Positions 1 through 9,100 of a stretch of DNA of 64,000 nt are shown here, in pieces (within the stretch, counting starts at the first letter, position 1; each line of letters begins with the position of its first letter). The notes beneath the pieces were generated by a model. It was not told the origin of the DNA, did no database searches, and saw only the letters and a list, made by a program, of their open reading frames with translations. This stretch comes from an uncultured Roseibium sp. (lineage in GTDB: Bacteria > Pseudomonadota > Alphaproteobacteria > Rhizobiales > Stappiaceae), in the NCBI RefSeq assembly GCF_963669205.1, contig NZ_OY769915.1, positions 4,810,001 through 4,874,000 on the forward strand, in the 5' to 3' direction. Both the position numbers and the translations under genes were made by a program.

Positions 1-201
1 ATGACGGCGGCCGGCATCTCCGGCGCCCAGGCGTCCCCCAAGGGCCTCCGGCACGGGTATGGCGTCTATGCGCTCCGTTGCGGCGTTCCCCTGACGATGC
101 TGCGCAAATGGATGGGTCATGCCTCGATCGAGACCACGGCCATCTATACCAATGCCGTCGGCAAGGAAGAGATGGAATTCGCCGGGCGCATGTGGTCGTG
201 A
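1..201 (+). CDS. Tyrosine recombinase/integrase, C-terminal end (partial)
   Basis: The 66 residues match the C-terminal end of the catalytic domain of tyrosine recombinases. An LRHGYG box supplies the second catalytic Arg and His, WMGH supplies the histidine of the third box, and IYTN carries the nucleophilic tyrosine. The N-terminus lies outside the window, so the ATG at base 1 is probably internal. Such enzymes integrate and excise phages, islands or integrons. No attachment site or tRNA is visible downstream, so any element would lie to the left. Whether the full gene is intact cannot be told. Confidence 0.8.
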   Translation: MTAAGISGAQASPKGLRHGYGVYALRCGVPLTMLRKWMGHASIETTAIYTNAVGKEEMEFAGRMWS

Positions 202-382
202 AGCGTGTTGCGTTCACTCTCGGCCGGCAGCCGTGGCAATGAGTGGTGCCGATGGTTTTGACCCCGTTCCCGGTCAAGACAGCCGTGGTTTCAGGCCCGG
301 TGCCGCAAAACAAGCGCGCCGGAACTGAAGCCATGGCCCCAAACGGCGCTTGACGGCACGCTTCCGCCCGCCTTGCACTGGA

Positions 383-1267
383 TCAGTCTGCCGGATTCGC
401 GGCTTCGATGGTCACGTGGGAAACGCCGTATGTTCTTTCCAGCAAACTGCGGATGTTCTGCTTGACCTGAAGCGGGTCTTCTCCGGGCTTTATGTCGATT
501 TCCATCGTCATCATCGGCCGCTCCTGCGTGACAGACCAGGCATGCAGATGCGTGACTGCCGCGACGCCTCCGACTTCGGCAGCAATCGCTGTCGAGACCG
601 CTTTCAAATCGAGACTTTCAGGTGTGCCTTCTAGCAGGATATGCCCGCTTTCCCTGACTACCTTCCAGGCAGAACGGAGGATGAGCAGGACCACCAGAAC
701 GGACAGCAGGGGATCGATCGGCATCCACCCGGTGAAGATGATCACGAGCGAGGCGGCTAGTGCGGCGACCGATCCCAGAAGATCACCTGCCACGTGCAAG
801 GCAGCCGCCCGGATGTTGAGGTTGCCTTTCTCGCCGCGCGTGAGCACCCGGAATGCAGCCACGTTCACGACCAGACCGCCGATTGCGACCCACAGCATCA
901 TTCCGCCGAGGACTTCGACCGGTTCACGAAAACGGTTTACCGCTTCGTAGATAATCCAGGCGGCAATGACAAACAGTGCCAGACCGTTCACGAAAGCGGC
1001 GAGGACGGAGAACCTGTCAAATCCGTAGGTCATCTTCCAGGTGGCCGGCCGCCGGCCGAGGCGGACCGCGAACCACGCCAGGACAAGCGAGGCAAAATCC
1101 GTCAGCATGTGCCCGGCATCGGCAATCAGGGCCAGTGAACCGGACACCAGTCCACCGACAACTTCGGCGAACATGTATCCGCCTGTCAGAGCTGCGGCCA
1201 GAGCCAGTTTTCTCTCGTTTGCCGAACCATGTGCGTGCCCGTCACCTGCATGACCGTGTCTGTCCAA
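383..1267 (-). CDS. Cation diffusion facilitator, CzcD/ZitB-like metal exporter
   Basis: This is an inner-membrane proton-coupled exporter of divalent metals, probably Zn, Co or Cd. A short His-rich N-terminus (HGHAGDGHAHG) precedes six predicted helices. The metal-site motifs HMLTD in helix 2 and HVAGD in helix 5 are present, followed by a cytoplasmic metallochaperone-like C-terminal domain. The frame stays open to an ATG at 1423, but that extension is not CDF-like and lacks a Shine-Dalgarno sequence. A TTG at 1267 sits 6 nt after GGGAGAA and gives 294 residues, the usual family length. The TetR gene lies divergently beyond it, but no link in regulation is demonstrated. Confidence 0.88.
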   Translation of the reverse strand: MDRHGHAGDGHAHGSANERKLALAAALTGGYMFAEVVGGLVSGSLALIADAGHMLTDFASLVLAWFAVRLGRRPATWKMTYGFDRFSVLAAFVNGLALFVIAAWIIYEAVNRFREPVEVLGGMMLWVAIGGLVVNVAAFRVLTRGEKGNLNIRAAALHVAGDLLGSVAALAASLVIIFTGWMPIDPLLSVLVVLLILRSAWKVVRESGHILLEGTPESLDLKAVSTAIAAEVGGVAAVTHLHAWSVTQERPMMTMEIDIKPGEDPLQVKQNIRSLLERTYGVSHVTIEAANPAD

Positions 1268-1555
1268 CAGTTCTTCTCCCTGCACGCCGGCAATTACACC
1301 GACTGGAAGCTGACCGCGTGCGCTCGGGTCTGCCCCGGACACTACCGGGCCGGTCTCCGGGAAAAGATGACATGTGCGCAGGACCGGCGGTGGTGTGCGA
1401 TCATGTCGAATTGACTCAACCATAAAATGTATTTTTTGACAAAGCTCTTTTTTGTTTAGGCCGCAACGATCTGTTTGCCCGCGCCTGCTTCACCGATCGG
1501 TTTGCCGGATTTTGCGTCCAGGTCTCTGCAATCGCCGCCTGAAGGTTTGACCTTG

Positions 1556-1579
1556 ATTACAGAACGATCGTTCTGTAAT
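1556..1579. promoter_or_regulatory. 24-bp perfect palindrome, probable TetR operator
   Basis: The half-site is ATTACAGAACGA, followed directly by its exact reverse complement. The palindrome ends 8 bases before the ATG of the TetR gene, where a bound dimer would block transcription or initiation. This fits autorepression of the TetR gene and its coupled membrane-protein gene. The symmetry is read directly; the binding is inferred. Confidence 0.8.
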
Positions 1580-1587
1580 ATCTGTAA

Positions 1588-2175
1588 ATGGCACGGCCCC
1601 GAACCTATGACACCGAGACACTCGCGCTCCAAACCCTCAACACCTTCTGGCAGGGCGGCTACCATGCGACATCGATGGACGATCTGGTGTGCGCCACGGG
1701 GGTCAGCCGCCACGGGATCTACAAGGAATTCGGCGGAAAGAAAGGCATGTTCCTGAAGTCGTTCGACCTCTACCGGACATCGATCGTCAGTCCCGCTTTC
1801 GAGCAGGTCGAGAAAAGGACCGCGACGCTTGAAGACATTGCGGCCTATTTCGAACACCAGATCTCGCTCGCGGAGGCGAACGGGTTGCCCGGGCCCGGCT
1901 GTCTTGTCGCGAACTCGGCAACGGAGGTCGCGCCCCAAGACGCGGACGTCCGACAGAAGGTCGACGAACACAACGACCGTCTCCTGAAGGGATTTGCCTC
2001 CGCAATCAGGAACTCTGCAGGCAGTCTCTCGAACCGCCGGTCCCGGCAACTGGCAGAGACCGTCCTCGTGTTCGCGACCGGCCTCTGGTCGCTGTCGCGC
2101 GTGACCTCGGACGCGCAGCGCTTGCGCCAGGTCACAACCACCTTTTTGTCCCTGATGAAAGGAGAGCTCAAGTGA
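1588..2175 (+). CDS. TetR/AcrR-family transcriptional repressor
   Basis: The protein has 195 residues. Its N-terminal helix-turn-helix spans about residues 10-55 and ends in the family-typical GIYKEFGGKKGMF. The rest is a helical ligand-binding and dimerisation domain. The ATG is 8 bases from a 24-bp perfect palindrome that is the obvious operator. The gene ends in a 4-base GTGA overlap with the next gene, so the two are probably one autoregulated operon and the membrane protein may be a target or partner. The inducer is unknown. Confidence 0.9.
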   Translation: MARPRTYDTETLALQTLNTFWQGGYHATSMDDLVCATGVSRHGIYKEFGGKKGMFLKSFDLYRTSIVSPAFEQVEKRTATLEDIAAYFEHQISLAEANGLPGPGCLVANSATEVAPQDADVRQKVDEHNDRLLKGFASAIRNSAGSLSNRRSRQLAETVLVFATGLWSLSRVTSDAQRLRQVTTTFLSLMKGELK

Positions 2176-2618
2176 ATGTCCCAGGCAAACTGCAGCCCGC
2201 GCAATCGGATGGCAGCACGATAGGGTTCGCCCTTTTGTTGAACTTCGTCTGGATCAACCTGTCCGAGGTCTTCAGATACTTCGTTTTCGTAAGACCGATG
2301 ATGCGGGATGCCCTCCCCGCGCTGCCCGATGTCGCACCGATGAGCGTTCCGGTGTTTCTGATCTGGGGGGTCTGGGACACGATCCTCGTGATTGCCGTAA
2401 CCCTGGTCGCCACACTCGCTCTCGAACGGCTGGGCGGTTCGCCGAAAAGCATCTTCAGGATTGCGACGGGCATCTGGGCCGGAATTTTTGTCATTCTCTG
2501 GCTCGGCCTTTTCAACATGAACCTGGCGACACCCGGCGTGCTGCTGATCGCCTTGCCGCTTGCGTGGCTTGAGATGTTTGTGGCGGTGCACCTGGTGGCC
2601 TACGCCATGCGCCGGTAG
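2172..2618 (+). CDS. Uncharacterised four-helix membrane protein coupled to the TetR gene
   Basis: This 148-residue protein has about four hydrophobic segments, near residues 17-40, 58-85, 96-115 and 120-145, so it is an inner-membrane protein. The GTG start at 2172 overlaps the TetR stop by 4 bases and is preceded by AGGAGAG, which indicates translational coupling. I do not recognise the family. Its place behind an autoregulated TetR gene suggests induction by the TetR ligand, possibly in detoxification or envelope adaptation, but nothing in the sequence proves it. Confidence 0.75.
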   Translation: MNVPGKLQPAQSDGSTIGFALLLNFVWINLSEVFRYFVFVRPMMRDALPALPDVAPMSVPVFLIWGVWDTILVIAVTLVATLALERLGGSPKSIFRIATGIWAGIFVILWLGLFNMNLATPGVLLIALPLAWLEMFVAVHLVAYAMRR

Positions 2619-2919
2619 CAGTGACCGGCGCAATCAAACCGTCTCATCCGGTTTTCACCCGAACCGCCTGTTCACGCTGTGGCTCTTGTAGTGCCTTGCC
2701 AGATTCAACGGCTGCAAAACTCTAGGGGCCTGATCACTTCCGCCCATGTCGTTTTCCCGGCCTGCACGGCAGCAGCGAGGCACGGCGCGATGTCTGGGCG
2801 CATCTCGTTCCTTTGGGGAACTGGGTTGACGGGTCCCGGAAAGTTGAGGGCCGGGAGACCTGATCAGCCGGTTGGTTCAGCCGGAAAAGGGCGAACGTGA
2901 AAAGGACCTCAGGAGGTTT
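2619..2919. other. Intergenic, no gene recognised
   Basis: This is the space between a plus-strand gene and a minus-strand gene that converge. I see no convincing reading frame, RNA gene or classical terminator in it. Confidence 0.5.
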
Positions 2920-3267
2920 TCAGAAGAAACTGAAGACGGTGAAAATGAGATACAGGCTCAAGGCGACGGAGCCCCAGTAGAGAAAGTTCTTAAGCAACAG
3001 GAAGTGGAGGTCGCCATCGCCGTCATTGCGGTTTGGCGTGGATCCCAGTTCTTTGCGCCACGCTTCAAGAACGGCCTCGTCAGAAGTTTGTGCATTTGTG
3101 GACGCGAGCGTCGCCATGCCGGAAAAGGAACCGGTTGCCTCTGGAGAAACACCGCTGCGGACAAGACCGAAATCGCCTTTTCTGCCAAACCACACGTTCA
3201 CCATGGTCGACAACATGTACGAGGAGGACCTGGAACTCGAGAGGCTTTTAAGTAGCCGGCTAATCAT
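2920..3267 (-). CDS. Small protein with a C-terminal membrane anchor, unknown function
   Basis: The protein has 115 residues. The N-terminal half is Ser-rich and polar, followed by a charged stretch, and the last 25 residues form a hydrophobic helix (YWGSVALSLYLIFTVF). That suggests a tail-anchored inner-membrane protein. The ATG at 3267 has AAGGA about 9 nt upstream; an in-frame GTG at 3285 is a possible longer start. No family is recognised, and the gene could be spurious, although the clean terminal helix argues for it. Confidence 0.45.
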   Translation of the reverse strand: MISRLLKSLSSSRSSSYMLSTMVNVWFGRKGDFGLVRSGVSPEATGSFSGMATLASTNAQTSDEAVLEAWRKELGSTPNRNDGDGDLHFLLLKNFLYWGSVALSLYLIFTVFSFF

Positions 3268-3803
3268 TCTCTTCAATCCTTGCACAACAACGCCTGCTGA
3301 CTCGCATCAGGACCGCACTCCGGGCGCCTCGCCCTTGATCGACCCGGATGATTCATTCAGAAGCCGAGTCCTTGAGTAAAAAGTCGCCGAAACACCTTTC
3401 GGCATGCCCACCGATCAGCGGACGCGAGCAGTCTCCAAATCCAATCGTTTAAACCTAGCGACGCATATTATGTGCACACGCATGGAGAGCGCTGTTATGC
3501 CTGAACCGAAAAAAGTGATTTACGAAATCTTAAGGAAACCCATTGAATTCATGAACAAAAATTAACGATTACGCATTTTGCGCAAACGTCACCAGGTCTG
3601 ACCGCAACAGAAGCCATTTGCCGGGCAAAGAAGGGAAACAGCGCATTGATCTGATCCTGGAAAAGGGTCTGCCTAGCGCAACAGCACAAGACAAGCGCTA
3701 AATCAAAACACGCCACTCAGCGCGCACCCGCCAATGAAAGGACCAAGTCAAGGAACGTTTCGCGCGTTTCCGGCCGCCGCACCCGCCTTGCGCATACAAG
3801 CCG
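3268..3803. other. Intergenic with AT-rich centre and one TTGCGCAA site
   Basis: No gene is recognised. The part around 3440-3590 is AT-rich relative to its surroundings and could hold the promoter of the small membrane-protein gene. It contains the palindromic 8-mer TTGCGCAA at 3578-3585, which recurs in other intergenic regions of this window. Downstream of the Tad genes no clear terminator is visible. Confidence 0.4.
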
Positions 3804-4382
3804 TCAACACGCGCCGGAGTCGCTTTCACAGGTCACCTCGGCAACAAACCGCGGGCGTCTCACCTGGTTGTCGCTGAGCGTGAACGTGCCGATAAGCTCG
3901 TTGATGAGCATCGGCGTATATTCGGCGCTCACCATCACGTAAATGACGGATTCACCTTCACCGACGTCCGGAAGATCGAGCTCATCCAGGTCCGCCTGCT
4001 CCAGAACCGCTTCGTCCACGTTGCTGCGGCTCCATGCGAGTTCGAGATCCTCATCCTCGTCAACATCGAACACGTTCCGGATGCTCGCGACGACCACGGT
4101 GAAATCCGAATTGGCAGAATATTTGCCCGCAAGCGCTTCACCGATTGCGACCAACTCGTCAAAGTCATCGTCGTCGATGGATCCCCGGTCGCGCGTCACC
4201 AGATCCACGACAACCCCGGTGACCTTGGATATGACCTTGTCTCCCCTGAACCCGTCATAGAACGAGACGACGTTGATCAGGACCAGGATCAGAAAGGGAA
4301 ACACGAGCGCGAATTCGACGGCTGCGAGACCGCCGCTGTCGCGCCAGAAGAATTTGGACCGGAAGAGCGTTTGCAGGTTCAT
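3804..4382 (-). CDS. TadE-like pseudopilin / Flp pilus assembly protein
   Basis: The 192-residue protein has a short basic N-terminus, then the TadE-type sequence AAVEFALVFPFLILVL forming one transmembrane helix at about residues 20-42. The remainder is an exported acidic domain ending with two Cys. TadE and TadF proteins are minor pseudopilins processed by the TadV peptidase, with the conserved Glu in VEF marking the mature N-terminus. It is the last of three tightly packed genes, 1 nt after its upstream neighbour. The pilus motor, secretin and peptidase are not in the window. Confidence 0.8.
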   Translation of the reverse strand: MNLQTLFRSKFFWRDSGGLAAVEFALVFPFLILVLINVVSFYDGFRGDKVISKVTGVVVDLVTRDRGSIDDDDFDELVAIGEALAGKYSANSDFTVVVASIRNVFDVDEDEDLELAWSRSNVDEAVLEQADLDELDLPDVGEGESVIYVMVSAEYTPMLINELIGTFTLSDNQVRRPRFVAEVTCESDSGAC

Positions 4383-4383
4383 G

Positions 4384-4953
4384 TCAGAAAGGCTCGTTCA
4401 GAAAGGCCGTCGAGGAGATGAGCTCGAAGCGGTCGTTGCTCGTCTTCGCAAGGTTCAGGCCGAATCCGAGACCCGGCGTCAGCAGATCCACCGTCAGACA
4501 GACCCGCATGAAGACAATGCTGTTGCCCACCCCGGGATTGAAGGTAACGGCAGGCACCAGTTCCACCGTGGAGTCCCGGCACGCCACATCGCTGGTCGGC
4601 AGGGAAGACATCGAGGTTATCTCTGTGAGCTCGACCGTGATTTCGTTCGTGCAGTTCGGAATCACCGCGGCTGTCACGCCACAGACAGCGGCTTCGATGT
4701 CGGTCTGGGTGATGGATCCGTCTGCAACGCCCGCCGACACATCCCCGGTATAAACCTGTTTGGAGACCACGTTGACGGCATGGTCGACCATTGCCATACG
4801 GGTAAGCAGAAGCCCAATTTCAAACAGCGAAAACAGCATTGCGAAGAAAACGGGCGCCAGCAGCGCGAATTCGACAGCAGTCGTGCCTGCCCGGTCGCGC
4901 GCAAGCACCCTGCAAAGTCCCCACCTGCCCCGGCATCCGCTGCGCCCGCGCAT
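4384..4953 (-). CDS. TadE-like pseudopilin, second copy
   Basis: The protein has 189 residues. A basic leader is followed by TTAVEFALLAPVFFAMLF, the TadE motif with its conserved Glu, in a single transmembrane helix at about residues 24-50. The periplasmic domain has several Cys residues that could form disulphides. Its ATG overlaps the stop of the upstream TadG gene by one base (TGATG), so translation is probably coupled. Together with the following copy it likely supplies minor pilins for a Tad/Flp-type pilus. Confidence 0.82.
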   Translation of the reverse strand: MRGRSGCRGRWGLCRVLARDRAGTTAVEFALLAPVFFAMLFSLFEIGLLLTRMAMVDHAVNVVSKQVYTGDVSAGVADGSITQTDIEAAVCGVTAAVIPNCTNEITVELTEITSMSSLPTSDVACRDSTVELVPAVTFNPGVGNSIVFMRVCLTVDLLTPGLGFGLNLAKTSNDRFELISSTAFLNEPF

Positions 4954-6365
4954 CAGCCCGAAATCCTCAGGCTGTTGATCGACGCCGCAATGCCGTTGAA
5001 CGCGCTGTCGAGGTCAAAAGCATCGACGTGGTAGTAGTTGCTCGGTGTACTTGCGCAATATTTCAAGAGCGTTTCCGGATCGGATCCGCTCGCAATCTGA
5101 TACCCGATCGTATAGACAATGACGCTGTTGTCTCTCAAAGCCTCACAGATTCGCTTGAAATAGGCGGTCGCGTTGGAGGAGGTCGAGGAGTCGACATTCA
5201 CGCTGCCACTGACAACTGTCTTTTGACGGTCGGCACTGTTGATGATGTGTGGCTTTTCAGCGCTCGTCGGCGAAACCGGGCGATCCTGCCCGGTTATCCC
5301 CCCATCGGTCATGATGATCGCGACCTTCATCGTGCCATCATCGTCGAAGTCCGCGGGGCGGTCGGTGAAATCCCCCCCGAGGTCGCCCTTATGACTGGGT
5401 GACAGCGCCTTCGCGCCCCACATGACACCGATGTCCATTCCCGTACCGTCCGACAGGGTCATTGCGTCAATCCGGTCATTCAGATCGGATGCGCTGTTGG
5501 AATTGAAGAGGGCTTCGGTATCGGATCTCGGGCACCAGTCGTTCTTCGCCCCGTACCGGGTGAAATTCGGCACCTGGGGTCGTGACCCGGACGGGATCTC
5601 CAGAAGATTGTAGTCGCTGTTCGTGTATTCGATGCAGGTGTTGCCGTGCGTGAACCTGAAAACCGAATGCGGAATACTGTCTGCCGGCGCATAATTCGCA
5701 TCGATCGGGTCTATGTTGGAGGAATCGGACGCAGCCGGGACGGCCAGCTCGGCAAAGAGGTCCGCGCCGATGTTCACGGTGCCGCCGAACGGGATCAGGT
5801 TGATCGATGTGTGGTTCACCAACTCGCCGTCCAGCATATGATCGACGAAAGACTTGGATGCGCTCCTGAGATCGGCGACCTTTGCGCCGCTCATGGAAGA
5901 TGAAATGTCCAGAACCATGGAAATCTCGATATCGGTCTGCGACTGCACGGCAACCGATTTTGCTCTCACGGTCTGGGTGTTTATGCCGATCAGCGACAGG
6001 AATGGCGTCTTGAGCGTGACGCTCGCAGTGACCTCAAGTTCCCTGGAACTCTCCGTGTCATCGAGCACATTGGTCGTATAGGACAGCGTGTCCCACACGG
6101 TGCCATCCGGAAGGTTGGCGTCCATATAGGTGTCGACGACGTCTTCCATGTCACCGCTTTGCGAGAGCGCGGCGGCGGCCAGGGTGGCTGAATCAAGCAT
6201 GATCTGCAACCGCTCCTGCGTTGATGTCATTCTCAGGACATCAACGCTGCCGCAGGCCGCAACGATCAAAGGCAGGGCGCAAAGCGCCGTCAGAATCGCG
6301 ACATTGCCGGAATCATCACGACGAAACCGTGCCAGTCGCGGCACAAAATTCGCAAATGGAGCCAT
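4953..6365 (-). CDS. TadG-like pilus protein with von Willebrand factor A domain
   Basis: A TadE/G-type N-terminal helix (GNVAILTALCALPLIVAACG, residues about 20-40) is followed by an exported region. A von Willebrand A domain begins near residue 145; its MIDAS motif DISSS lies at residues 153-157 and a later MTDGG supplies another metal-site Asp. The frame extends to 6458, but the ATG at 6365 has GGTGAG upstream and gives the usual short cytoplasmic N-terminus, 470 residues in all. It is the first gene of the TadG-TadE-TadE set, with an AT-rich promoter region upstream. A likely role is adhesion or pilus anchoring. Confidence 0.85.
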   Translation of the reverse strand: MAPFANFVPRLARFRRDDSGNVAILTALCALPLIVAACGSVDVLRMTSTQERLQIMLDSATLAAAALSQSGDMEDVVDTYMDANLPDGTVWDTLSYTTNVLDDTESSRELEVTASVTLKTPFLSLIGINTQTVRAKSVAVQSQTDIEISMVLDISSSMSGAKVADLRSASKSFVDHMLDGELVNHTSINLIPFGGTVNIGADLFAELAVPAASDSSNIDPIDANYAPADSIPHSVFRFTHGNTCIEYTNSDYNLLEIPSGSRPQVPNFTRYGAKNDWCPRSDTEALFNSNSASDLNDRIDAMTLSDGTGMDIGVMWGAKALSPSHKGDLGGDFTDRPADFDDDGTMKVAIIMTDGGITGQDRPVSPTSAEKPHIINSADRQKTVVSGSVNVDSSTSSNATAYFKRICEALRDNSVIVYTIGYQIASGSDPETLLKYCASTPSNYYHVDAFDLDSAFNGIAASINSLRISG

Positions 6366-7217
6366 CTCAATCTCACCAGCATTGTATTGCCAAGTACAGA
6401 TGAAGACCCCATTCAACGCCTGCAATATAATACATATTTTTATTACATTAAAAGTCAATTAATGGAATTAAGAATCAATATTTTAAAATAAAACAACGAA
6501 AGATGATTAATAATTAACTAACAGAGAGTAATCTTCTTTCCATATTTGAATGTTTTCTGAAGTTTATCCTGAGGCTCGAGCTTCAAGACATGATCACCAT
6601 GAGAAGGCAAATCTCTGAATCATTGGAATTTTTACGAATTTTTTCAGCTACTTGCAGCGCCGCTGGCAGAGAGGCACGTTTCCTCAAGGGACCTTCACAG
6701 GGCCAATTTCGGAAAGAAGATTAGGTTTTCGTTAAGGAATTCTGCTTCAGTTTTCTTAATGCCTGAGGAAAACACAACCCCAAATGCACATCCTTGATCG
6801 ACGCAGGAAAAATGTATCCGGCACCACAAGAAGACATGCCAGACTGATCGACCATCGAACACACCATGAGGTGCCAGATAACATGCAGTTTTGACTTTCC
6901 GTTATGAGGTTTGCGCAACTTGATGGCGGAGGCGGCCAAATTTGCGGCACAGCCTGCCCCGGTCGAAACGGGTCTCGAAAATCTGCTCTCGTCTGTGCGG
7001 TCCCAGCGATTCGACATCCACGCAGGAACCGTCTGCTGAGCCGCCGATATCAAGGAGATTTGGATCGCATTTTCCGCACAAGCGATCCTGGCATGCAAAA
7101 ACTGATATTTGTGCTGATACTATAAGCGAAAATTATATCAACATTAGTTTGGTTTATGGATTTGTTTACCGACAAACGGTCTTCTTTGCTGACAACAGCC
7201 TCACTGGATGCACCGAT
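6366..7217. other. AT-rich intergenic between divergent Tad and chemoreceptor genes
   Basis: The stretch 6430-6540 is strongly AT-rich and probably contains the promoter of the Tad genes. Open frames exist on both strands towards 7100 but resemble no protein family, and I treat them as chance. The promoter of the globin-coupled receptor must lie near the right end. No repeat or RNA gene was recognised. Confidence 0.4.
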
Positions 7218-8564
7218 ATGACTGACGAAACACTGGAAGAACGTTTGGCCTTCAACAGGATTGACGAAAGAACCATTGCGCTGCTCAGGGCGAATTCGGT
7301 GACAATCCTGTCCATCCTCCCCGGCGTGCTGGACGGATTTTACGACCATATCGGCGAAATCTCCGAAACGAGAGCGTTCTTTCGTGATGAAGCACACATG
7401 CGGCATGCCAGACAAAAACAGCTGGAACACTGGCAAATCATCGCGGAAGGCCGGTTCGACAGCGACTATGTTGCCTCCGTGACCCGCATCGGCGAAGTCC
7501 ACAATGAACTGGGCCTCGAACCGCGCTGGTACATCGGCGGCTACAACTTTCTGGTCACCGGTGTCGTCGACGCGATTTCGCGGACAATGCCGGTGGGTTT
7601 CACCTCGGGAAAGCGGCGGGAATACCTTCGCCGGTTGCAGACAGCGGTAATCCGGGCCTCGATGCTCGACATGGACTATGCCATTGACGTCTACCTCAAG
7701 GCCGGCGTCCGGGACAGGCACGAAACGCTGGAACGCCTGGCCGCGCAATTCGAAGAGTCCGTTGGTGGAATTGCCCAGGGCGTGGCAACCGCCGCCGGCA
7801 GCTTGTCGGACGCGTCCCAGGAGCTAAAGGAAGGGGCGCAGGAAACATCGGGAAACATTGCAGCTGTTTCCGCCGCAGCCGAAGAAACGGCATCAAACGT
7901 GCAGACAGTGGCGGCGGCCACGGAAGAAATGGCCGCTTCCGTGACCGAGATCACCCGTCAGATAGCAAACTCGACGGATCTGTCGTCCAAAGCCGTGGAA
8001 GGCATGCGGGCGACCAATGGCAAGGTGGAACTGCTGACGTCGTCGTCACAGGTGATTGGCGAAATCGTCAGTCTCATCAGTGACATTGCAGAAAGAACAA
8101 ATCTTCTCGCGCTCAATGCAACCATCGAAGCGGCGCGTGCAGGTGGTGCCGGCAAGGGCTTTGCCGTCGTTGCTTCGGAAGTGAAACAACTGGCGGAACA
8201 GACGGCAAAGGCAACCGCCGAAATCGAGACACAGGTTGCCAGCATTCAGGGAGCCACCACCGATGCAGCCGCGTCGATCTCATCCATCAGCAAGATCATC
8301 GAGGAAACGCATGTGATCTCCTCAGCCATTGCATCGGCCGTGGAAGAACAGGACACGGCAACGCAGGAAATCGCACGAAACGTCGAGGAAGCCGCCAAGG
8401 GGACGCAGGACCTGTCGCGCAATGTTGCAGCCGTGAGCAAGACCGCTGAAACCACCGGTACGTCCTCCAGTCAGATCTCCGGCTCCGCCGCACGATTGTC
8501 GGAACAGTCCGGCGGCCTGAAGGCAGAGGTCGACAATTTTCTGAAATCGGTGCGATGCGCCTGA
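7218..8564 (+). CDS. Globin-coupled methyl-accepting chemotaxis protein (soluble oxygen sensor)
   Basis: This 448-residue receptor has no transmembrane segment. Residues about 5-165 form a protoglobin-type haem domain; the proximal histidine is His95 in the signature EVHNELGLEPRWYIGGY. The rest is a methyl-accepting signalling domain with the hairpin-tip region ERTNLLALNATIEAARAG followed by GKGFAVVASEV. By analogy with HemAT it binds O2 through haem and signals to CheA/CheW for aerotaxis. The open frame extends 276 bases upstream, but that part is unlike any protein, so the ATG at 7218 is preferred although its Shine-Dalgarno sequence is weak. No che genes are nearby. Confidence 0.93.
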   Translation: MTDETLEERLAFNRIDERTIALLRANSVTILSILPGVLDGFYDHIGEISETRAFFRDEAHMRHARQKQLEHWQIIAEGRFDSDYVASVTRIGEVHNELGLEPRWYIGGYNFLVTGVVDAISRTMPVGFTSGKRREYLRRLQTAVIRASMLDMDYAIDVYLKAGVRDRHETLERLAAQFEESVGGIAQGVATAAGSLSDASQELKEGAQETSGNIAAVSAAAEETASNVQTVAAATEEMAASVTEITRQIANSTDLSSKAVEGMRATNGKVELLTSSSQVIGEIVSLISDIAERTNLLALNATIEAARAGGAGKGFAVVASEVKQLAEQTAKATAEIETQVASIQGATTDAAASISSISKIIEETHVISSAIASAVEEQDTATQEIARNVEEAAKGTQDLSRNVAAVSKTAETTGTSSSQISGSAARLSEQSGGLKAEVDNFLKSVRCA

Positions 8565-8872
8565 ATCTTGCGCCGCCGGACGCGGGGTCCGTTCGGACCA
8601 GATGCGCAACCGTGCACGGATACCGGTGATCCGCGCCCCAACCTCGCCTCGAGCACAACACCCGGATCATCCCCCGATCCGCGCGCGCCGGTCAGCGCCC
8701 CGATCAACTTGCCGGGTGTGTGCCGGTGTCGACAGCAAGCCACTCAAGATGGGCACGCGCGCATGGCGGGACGGGAGTACGGGTTTTCTGCCTGCATATG
8801 CTCCGACCCGCAAGACGCGCCTGAACGGTCTGCACCGATGTCGAAAGGTTCCGGCAGCTCACTCCGATCGCC
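8565..8872. other. Intergenic, no gene recognised
   Basis: This GC-rich spacer lies between convergent genes. Overlapping open frames exist on all strands, as expected from high GC content, and none resembles a protein. Confidence 0.4.
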
Positions 8873-9100
8873 TCACGGGCGTTCGCGTGGCCGGCGCGGG
8901 GTTCCCTGTCTGGATTTTTGTCCGTGCGCCAGAGCCACCAGGGACACCGCCCCGAAGGCAAAGACCAGATAAGAAAGCAGCGGTGCGGCTCCGAGCAGGA
9001 CCAGCCACCAGAACGAGATACTGACGACGCCGAATGCCTTGAGAACTGCAAGGCCGATGCACGCCGTCCAGTAGGCGTAAATACCTTTTGCGTAGGTCAC
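8873..9100 (-). CDS. Small two-helix membrane protein, unknown function
   Basis: The 75-residue protein has two hydrophobic segments at about residues 10-28 and 30-58 and a basic C-terminal tail, so an inner-membrane location is likely. The GTG start is preceded by a strong AAGGAAAG at good spacing, which supports a real gene despite its size. About 390 bases upstream lies one of three copies of a GGACGTC hairpin also found before a chemoreceptor and a GGDEF-EAL gene. No family is recognised. Confidence 0.6.
   Translation of the reverse strand: MTYAKGIYAYWTACIGLAVLKAFGVVSISFWWLVLLGAAPLLSYLVFAFGAVSLVALAHGQKSRQGTPRRPRERP

Noticed and set aside
6721..7098. Minus-strand frame of 125 codons before the globin-coupled receptor
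   Set aside because: Irregular composition, no recognisable domain and no ribosome binding site.
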